From positions 2,488,001 through 2,552,000 of the forward strand of contig NZ_CP021648.1 of assembly GCF_002176815.1 (NCBI RefSeq): a stretch of 64,000 nucleotides of DNA, given 5' to 3'. Below, in pieces: positions 59,728 to 64,000 of this stretch. Positions within the stretch are counted from its first letter, which is position 1; each line of letters begins with the position of its first letter. A program made the position numbers and the translations under genes. The notes beneath the pieces are model-generated. The model saw only the letters and a program-made list of their open reading frames with translations, had not been told where the DNA came from and ran no database searches. This stretch comes from Acidovorax sp. T1. Lineage in GTDB: Bacteria > Pseudomonadota > Gammaproteobacteria > Burkholderiales > Burkholderiaceae_C.

Positions 59728-60473
59728 AGGACGCCGCCTCGACCGCGCAGCGGGAGCAGAACCAGCGCCAGGGTCTGATCGTCGGCACCATCACCTTGCC
59801 ATTTCGCCTGCTCGGGGTATTGATTGGCTCGCTGCTGTTCTCGATCGTGGTGGAGTGCGTCGGCATGCACCTGTTCTGGAAGGATCAGGGCTGGCGCCAT
59901 TCCCAGCAGATGTTGCAGTACGAGCTTGGGCACCTGTCCAGCCACTTCACGCGCAGCGTGGTCGTGCAGGAGCCAGGGCGCACGGCGCACGAGTTGGTGG
60001 ATACAGGCTACGAATGGGTGTTCGTTCGCTCGGGGCTGCTGGCGCGCATGAGCCAGACCGCCGAGCGCGTCCGCGCGCCCAGCCACGAGCAGACGCGCAA
60101 CTTCCGCTACTACATCAGCCAAGTCTATGTCTGGGCCGAGAGCTACCTCATCGCCGCAGCCTTCACGACGCTGACCTTCCTGGTGCGCCTGCTGGTCCTG
60201 GTGCTCACGTTGCCACTGATCTTCACGGCCGCTTTCGTCGGTCTGATTGACGGTCTGGTGCGACGCGACGTGCGCAGGTTCGGCGCGGGCCGCGAATCCG
60301 GGTTCATCTACCACCGTGCGAAAGCCAGCCTCATGCCGCTGGCCGTGCTGCCGTGGATCACGTACCTGGCGCTGCCGATCTCGGTGCATCCATTGCTGAT
60401 CCTGTTGCCGAGCGCCGCCTTGCTGGGACTGGCCGTGAGCCTGACTGCGGGCAGCTTCAAGAAGTACCTCTAG
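59724..60473 (+). CDS. ICE membrane protein TIGR03747 (PFL_4697)
   Basis: A 249-residue inner-membrane protein with about four hydrophobic segments (TITLPFRLLGVLIGSLLFSI; TFLVRLLVLVLTLPLIFTAA; SLMPLAVLPWITYLALPISV; LLILLPSAALLGLAVSLTAG). The conserved loop between the first two is GYEWVFVRSGLLARMSQTAE. It is partner of TraD in this class, with translational coupling (ATGA). About 100 bases without a gene follow it. Confidence 0.9.
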   Translation: MKDAASTAQREQNQRQGLIVGTITLPFRLLGVLIGSLLFSIVVECVGMHLFWKDQGWRHSQQMLQYELGHLSSHFTRSVVVQEPGRTAHELVDTGYEWVFVRSGLLARMSQTAERVRAPSHEQTRNFRYYISQVYVWAESYLIAAAFTTLTFLVRLLVLVLTLPLIFTAAFVGLIDGLVRRDVRRFGAGRESGFIYHRAKASLMPLAVLPWITYLALPISVHPLLILLPSAALLGLAVSLTAGSFKKYL

Positions 60474-60571
60474 CAGATCAATCCGGTCATCTGCAGGTTC
60501 CTATTGTTTGCGGCCTGAAACAGCCCCGATCTCCACGATCGAGCCATTGCTGATCACACAGGAATGGCGCG

Positions 60572-60955
60572 ATGTTGGCTCCGATCTGGCTGCGCGCCGC
60601 GCATCGCGGCGTGCCCACTTTTCTCGTGACGGCCCTTGTACTGGGTCAGTCCTCGATGGCGTTGGCCGAGTCCCCGGCGCAGCGTCAGGAGTTGGTCGCA
60701 GCGCTGCGCCAGCTCGACGCGCTGGAGCGCACCGTCGCCGACAGCGCTACGCATGCCCCCATCCAGCCGGGCGAGCGCTACCACTTCGATTACCCGAGGC
60801 TGCTGGCTGACCTGGCGCGCGTGCGCGCCGGCATCCAGGCCCATCTCACACCGTCGCGCGCCCAGCCGCGCGACGCCTCCGAACTGATCGGCGACTACCG
60901 CACGGAGCGGATCGTCCCGCCATCACCGCCGACGACCACGGAGGGCAAGCCATGA
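60572..60955 (+). CDS. RAQPRD family ICE protein (TIGR01690)
   Basis: A 127-residue exported protein. A signal sequence ends near residue 32 (SSMALAES). The namesake motif SRAQPRDASELIGDYR is at about residue 95. It is small and helical with an unknown role in the periplasmic part of the transfer channel. AGGA lies about 9 bases before the ATG. It overlaps the next gene by ATGA. Confidence 0.92.
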   Translation: MLAPIWLRAAHRGVPTFLVTALVLGQSSMALAESPAQRQELVAALRQLDALERTVADSATHAPIQPGERYHFDYPRLLADLARVRAGIQAHLTPSRAQPRDASELIGDYRTERIVPPSPPTTTEGKP

Positions 60956-61185
60956 ACGGCGCCCAGGTCTCGGCATTTCAAGCCAACAGCGGCATCGCGC
61001 CTTCAGCGATGGCGACCGTCCTGGTCGGCGTCGTGTTCGCGGTCCTGCTCGTCTGGGGCGTCTGGGCCATGCGAACGGCCTACGTGGGGTGGTCCGAAAG
61101 CCGCCTCAACCAGCGCCAGTTCCTCGGCGTCTGCATCCGATTCGTCGCGATGTACCTCGTCCTGACTTTCTTCCTCCTCTCCTGA
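60952..61185 (+). CDS. ICE membrane protein TIGR03758 (PFL_4701)
   Basis: A 77-residue protein with two membrane helices (residues about 19-40 and 57-76). It begins MNGAQVSAFQANSGIAPSAM and has YVGWSESRLNQRQFLGVCIR between the helices. The size and position match the TraL/VirB3-like or pilin-like small membrane proteins of this secretion system; the precise role is unknown. Confidence 0.9.
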   Translation: MNGAQVSAFQANSGIAPSAMATVLVGVVFAVLLVWGVWAMRTAYVGWSESRLNQRQFLGVCIRFVAMYLVLTFFLLS

Positions 61186-61201
61186 CCTGAAAGGCATGAC
61201 C

Positions 61202-61561
61202 ATGCAAAACCGCATCCTCACTTCCCGTCTTGCCCAGCGCGCCACCGTGGCCCTGGGCACCGCAGCGCTGCCCGCGCTGTCGTTCGCGCAGGGTCTGCCG
61301 CAGTTGGAGAACCCGACCCGCGGCACAGGCAACGGCATCATGGAAACGATCCGCAACTACGGCTACGACATCATCATGCTCGTGGCTCTGCTGGTGGTGG
61401 CGTCCATGTTCATCGGCGTGTGCTACCACGCCTACGGGACCTACGCGGAAATCCACACAGGCCGCAAGACGTGGGGCCAGTTCGGCCTCACGGTCGCCAT
61501 CGGCGCCGTCCTGCTCGTGATCGGCATCTGGCTGCTCACCGAAGCCACCGGCATCCTGTAA
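61202..61561 (+). CDS. ICE membrane protein TIGR03745 (PFL_4702), VirB2-like position
   Basis: A 119-residue protein. A signal segment (to about FAQGLPQ, residue 30) precedes NYGYDIIMLVALLVVASMFI and a second helix at the C-terminus (GAVLLVIGIWLLTEATGIL). Signal plus two helices is the layout of VirB2-type pilins. The ATG at 61202 is preferred because AAGG lies 7 bases upstream; the ATG at 61196 is too close to it. Confidence 0.88.
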   Translation: MQNRILTSRLAQRATVALGTAALPALSFAQGLPQLENPTRGTGNGIMETIRNYGYDIIMLVALLVVASMFIGVCYHAYGTYAEIHTGRKTWGQFGLTVAIGAVLLVIGIWLLTEATGIL

Positions 61562-61572
61562 GCGAGGCCGGT

Positions 61573-61971
61573 ATGTCCGAGCAGCAGCACGTCCGTGCGG
61601 ACGGGACGGTCACGTTCCTTCCGCACCGGCTCAATCGACATCCCGTTGTGGTGCGCGGTCTCACCGCCGACGAGCTGTGGATCTGCTGCGGCCTGTCCGG
61701 CGCCGCCGGTCTGCTGGTCGGCGCACCGCTGTCGTGGGTGTTCCGCACGATCGCGCTAGCACCCACGTTCGTCGTCCTGGGCGTGGCCTTCGGCGTGTTC
61801 ATCGGCGGCGGCATTCTTCGCCGCCTCAAGCGCGGGCGTCCCGACACCTGGCTGTATCGGCAACTGCAATGGCGCATTGCCACACGCCATCCGCTGATGG
61901 CGGGCTGGGTAGGCGGCCATGTGCTGATCTCGCGCTCCGGCTTCTGGACCACCCGAAGGAGCGCACGATGA
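61573..61971 (+). CDS. ICE membrane protein TIGR03750, VirB3/TraL-like
   Basis: A 132-residue protein beginning MSEQQHVRADGTVTFLPHRL. Two close membrane helices (residues about 37-58 and 62-83) follow the conserved LNRHPVVVRGLTADELWICC, then GRPDTWLYRQLQWRIATRHP. This is the family next to the pilin-like gene in the class and resembles VirB3 in layout. It overlaps the next gene by ATGA. Confidence 0.88.
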   Translation: MSEQQHVRADGTVTFLPHRLNRHPVVVRGLTADELWICCGLSGAAGLLVGAPLSWVFRTIALAPTFVVLGVAFGVFIGGGILRRLKRGRPDTWLYRQLQWRIATRHPLMAGWVGGHVLISRSGFWTTRRSAR

Positions 61972-62657
61972 GCCGCTTCAAGAACGAGATCACCCACCTG
62001 CAGGCGCACATCAAGACGCTTCGCCTGGGTGCTGGCGCCCTGATCATCGTCGCCCTGGTCATGGGTGGCGGCTGGTGGAGCGCTCCCCGCGATCTGACCA
62101 TCCACGTTCCGCCTGACCTGCGCTCCGGCAGTACCAGGAAGTGGTGGGAAGTGCCGCCCGAATCGGTCTATGCGTTCACGTTCTACGTGTTCCAGACGCT
62201 CAACCGCTGGCCGACGAATGGCGAAGAGGACTACGCGCGCAACCTCCACACGCTCTCGCCGTACCTCACCCCATCCTGCCAGGCCTTCCTGCGCGCGGAC
62301 TACGACTACCGCCGCAGCACGGGCGAGTTGCGCCAGCGCGTGCGCGGCATCTACGAAATCCCCGGCCGCGGCTACGGCGACGACCCCACGGCCCGCGTAC
62401 GCGTGGTTTCCGACCGCGACTGGGTAGTGACGCTGGACATCACCGCCGACGAGTACTACGGCGCCGAGCAAGTCAAGCGCGCTCTGGTGCGCTATCCCGT
62501 GAAGGTCACGCGGGTGGACGTCGATCCTGCCCGCAACCCGTTCGGCCTGGCGCTCGACTGCTATGAGGGCGCGCCCCAGCGCATCAGCACGCCGGAGCCG
62601 ACGCGCCCGGCGTCTGGTGGCCTGTCTCCGCAAGCGCCCCAAGGAGAAACCCCATGA
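61968..62657 (+). CDS. ICE protein TIGR03746 (PFL_4703), TraE/VirB8-like
   Basis: A 229-residue bitopic protein with one N-terminal membrane helix (residues about 20-40) and a periplasmic domain. Family features are WWSAPRDLTIHVPPDLRSGS, YVFQTLNRWPTNGEEDYARN and YLTPSCQAFLRADYDYRRST. VirB8/TraE proteins form a scaffold of the channel. The start at 61968 has AAGGAG 7 bases upstream. It overlaps the next gene by 4 bases. Confidence 0.9.
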   Translation: MSRFKNEITHLQAHIKTLRLGAGALIIVALVMGGGWWSAPRDLTIHVPPDLRSGSTRKWWEVPPESVYAFTFYVFQTLNRWPTNGEEDYARNLHTLSPYLTPSCQAFLRADYDYRRSTGELRQRVRGIYEIPGRGYGDDPTARVRVVSDRDWVVTLDITADEYYGAEQVKRALVRYPVKVTRVDVDPARNPFGLALDCYEGAPQRISTPEPTRPASGGLSPQAPQGETP

Positions 62658-63580
62658 AGCATCCTGTACTCACGCTGCTGGGGCTGTTGGCCGTGGCCGC
62701 GGCTCCTGCTGTCCAGGCGGTGGAGATCCTGCGCTGGGAACGTATGCCGTTGGCGGTGCCGCTGAAGGTCGGCCACGAGCGCATCGTGTTCATCGACCGC
62801 AACGTCCGCGTGGGCGTACCTGCGGGCGTCGGCGAGCGCCTACGGGTGCAGAGCGCGGGCGGCGCGGTGTACCTGCGTGCTAGCGAGCCGATCGAGCCCA
62901 CGCGGCTGCAATTGCAGGACGCCGACACGGGCGCGCTGATCCTGCTGGACATTGCGGCGGAGCCAGCCAAGGACGGCGAAGCCGAGCTGGAACCAGTGCG
63001 CATCGTCGAGGGCAACAGCACCCCGGCGCGCTATGGCGATCAGCCCGGCGATGACAACGAAGCTCCGGCGCGCGCCCAGGACCAGGCCGGCGCGCGAGCG
63101 GCGCGACGCGAGACCCCGGTGTCGGTTGTCCTGACGCGCTTCGCCGCACAGAACCTCTACGCGCCGCTACGCACCGTGGAGCCGCTGCCGAGCGTCATGC
63201 GGGTGAACCTGCGCAGTGGCCTCGACCTCGGCACGCTGATGCCGACGCTGCCCGTGCGCGCGGTCGCGCTCGCGTCATGGCGTCTGGAAGACCAGTGGGT
63301 GACCGCCGTGCGCCTGACCAACAGCAGCAGCGGCTGGATCACCCTGGACCCGCGCGTGCTGCAAGGCGATTTCCTCACCGCCACCTTCCAACACGAGGCG
63401 CTTGGCCCGCGCGGGACGCCCGAGGACACGACCGTCCTGTACCTGGTGACGCGCGGGCGTGGCCTTGCGCAATCGCTGCTACCAGCGGTCAACCGCTTCG
63501 ACCCGGCCGTGCATCTCCCGCAACCGGAAGCCGGTTCCCAGGATGGCACCGACCGCAAGGAGGTCCGCCATGCGCAGTAA
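62654..63580 (+). CDS. ICE protein TIGR03749 (PFL_4704), TraK/VirB9-like
   Basis: A 308-residue exported protein. The signal ends near residue 22 (APAVQAVEI). The N-terminal beta domain has EILRWERMPLAVPLKVGHER and EPIEPTRLQLQDADTGALIL. A charged linker and the C-terminal domain (VSVVLTRFAAQNLYAPLRTV, VTAVRLTNSSSGWITLDPRV) follow. By position it is the TraK/VirB9 outer-ring component. It overlaps the TraB-like gene by 11 bases. Confidence 0.9.
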   Translation: MKHPVLTLLGLLAVAAAPAVQAVEILRWERMPLAVPLKVGHERIVFIDRNVRVGVPAGVGERLRVQSAGGAVYLRASEPIEPTRLQLQDADTGALILLDIAAEPAKDGEAELEPVRIVEGNSTPARYGDQPGDDNEAPARAQDQAGARAARRETPVSVVLTRFAAQNLYAPLRTVEPLPSVMRVNLRSGLDLGTLMPTLPVRAVALASWRLEDQWVTAVRLTNSSSGWITLDPRVLQGDFLTATFQHEALGPRGTPEDTTVLYLVTRGRGLAQSLLPAVNRFDPAVHLPQPEAGSQDGTDRKEVRHAQ

Positions 63581-64000
63581 TGGACTCCTGAAGTGGCTGA
63601 TGATCCCGGTTGCCGTGCTGGTGCTGTTCGTCGCCATCCGGCTGTTCTCGGGAGGCAGCACTTCGGCACCACCGACCGCGGATGCCGGCGCCAAGCTCAC
63701 GCCAGCGGAAATGAAGGCGCTGGGCATCGAGGGCGATACCCCGCGCGACACCGTGGCGACGCTCGTTGCCCAAGTGAAGCAGTTGCGCACCGAGCTTCAG
63801 ACCGCGCTCTCGGACAACAAATCCCAGCGCGAAGAAAACCAGCGACTGCGCCAGCGCGAGAACTCCATTGACCAGCGCATCAATTCGGCCCTCGACTCCG
63901 AGCGCACCAACCTGCGTCGCGACCAAGAGCAGGCAGCCAGCGCGCGCCAGCAGACCGAAGGACTGCTGGCCGACCTGCAACGGCGCCTGGACAGTATCGG
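63570..64000 (+). CDS. ICE protein TIGR03752 (PFL_4705), TraB/VirB10-like, 3' end outside window
   Basis: The first 143 residues are visible. An N-terminal membrane helix (LLKWLMIPVAVLVLFVAIRL, residues 6-25) is followed by a linker and a long coiled coil (VAQVKQLRTELQTALSDNKS, ENQRLRQRENSIDQRINSAL) still running at the edge. This is the start of the TraB/VirB10-type protein that spans the periplasm. AAGGAGG lies 6 bases before the ATG, which is inside the end of the previous gene. Confidence 0.9.
   Translation, partial: MRSNGLLKWLMIPVAVLVLFVAIRLFSGGSTSAPPTADAGAKLTPAEMKALGIEGDTPRDTVATLVAQVKQLRTELQTALSDNKSQREENQRLRQRENSIDQRINSALDSERTNLRRDQEQAASARQQTEGLLADLQRRLDSI

Larger units (their letters stand above)
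27263..64000 (+). mobile_element. integrative and conjugative element, ICEclc/PFGI-1/PAGI-2 class (left part)
   Basis: The element begins at an 18-bp copy of a tRNA-Gly 3' end. The gene order alpA, parA, small protein, parB, DUF2857, STY4528, TIGR03761, DUF3158, ssb, topB, then PilL, TIGR03759, transglycosylase, TIGR03765, TraD and the PFL_4697 to PFL_4705 families is the conserved core of this ICE class. The integrase, relaxase and second att site are not in the window. All recognised genes point rightward, away from the attachment site. Confidence 0.93.

Noticed and set aside
1..64000. CRISPR array or insertion sequence
   Set aside because: No regular direct-repeat array and no transposase-like gene were seen; the repeats present are palindromes or short operator-like units.

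Overview
The window looks like chromosome of a high-GC betaproteobacterium of the family Comamonadaceae (Acidovorax-like). The reasons are the gene content, the recurrent intergenic palindrome built on TAGCGCTTAT / ATAAGCGCTA followed by AGCTAT, the Bug/TctC protein, the TIGR04438 Trp-rich protein and the tRNA-Leu/Gly/Cys cluster. This is inference from sequence features; no 16S gene is present. From about 27.26 kb to the right edge the window is the left part of an integrative and conjugative element (ICE) of the ICEclc / PFGI-1 / PAGI-2 type. It is inserted at the 3' end of a tRNA-Gly gene and runs off the window.

Chromosomal part (1-27.2 kb). A metal P1B-ATPase (cut by the left edge) and a universal stress protein diverge from a spacer with an FNR-type box. 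A malonate catabolism operon follows on the minus strand: GntR regulator, malonyl-CoA decarboxylase, TctC-type binding protein, crotonase, malonyl-CoA synthetase. Next come an orphan ParB-like protein behind a heptamer-repeat promoter, lgt, ilvD, a small Trp-rich protein, a cytochrome c, a membrane/coiled-coil protein, acs with a duplicated 59-bp tail, a YqhA-type protein, a proVWX betaine uptake operon, divergent class II and class I fumarases, murI, a YgjP-like metallopeptidase, an unrecognised acidic protein and three tRNA genes (Leu-TAA, Gly-GCC, Cys-GCA).

ICE left end and regulatory/replication core (27.26-38.2 kb). The 18-bp attachment site is followed by a gene-poor stretch with a run of inverted repeats. 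Then come a BisR-like gene, alpA, parA, a Shi/HicA-like small protein, parB, a DUF2857 gene, a STY4528-type replication gene, TIGR03761, DUF3158 (the InrR position), ssb and topB. In ICEclc this gene set makes the bistable switch to transfer competence and supports replication after excision. The STY4528 gene carries a DnaA box, iteron-like palindromes and an AT-rich segment inside its coding sequence, a candidate replication origin. A 23-bp palindrome occurs three times in intergenic spaces around this block.

ICE accessory core (38.2-54.3 kb). An orphan cytosine methyltransferase is followed by about sixteen small, mostly unknown genes, many separated by terminators or strong hairpins. Four of the spacers carry members of one structured RNA family, recognisable by compensatory changes in successive hairpins around an ACATGCC linker. 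Several other leaders carry alternating G4/C4/G4 tracts just before the ribosome binding site. The block ends with an adenine-type methyltransferase, two tandem small paralogues and an SNF2-like helicase.

ICE transfer part (54.4-64 kb). Tightly packed, often overlapping genes encode PilL, a coiled-coil membrane protein, a CxxC periplasmic protein, a lytic transglycosylase, the TraD coupling protein and the PFGI-1-class type IV secretion proteins up to a TraB/VirB10-like gene cut by the right edge. The integrase and the other attachment site lie outside the window.
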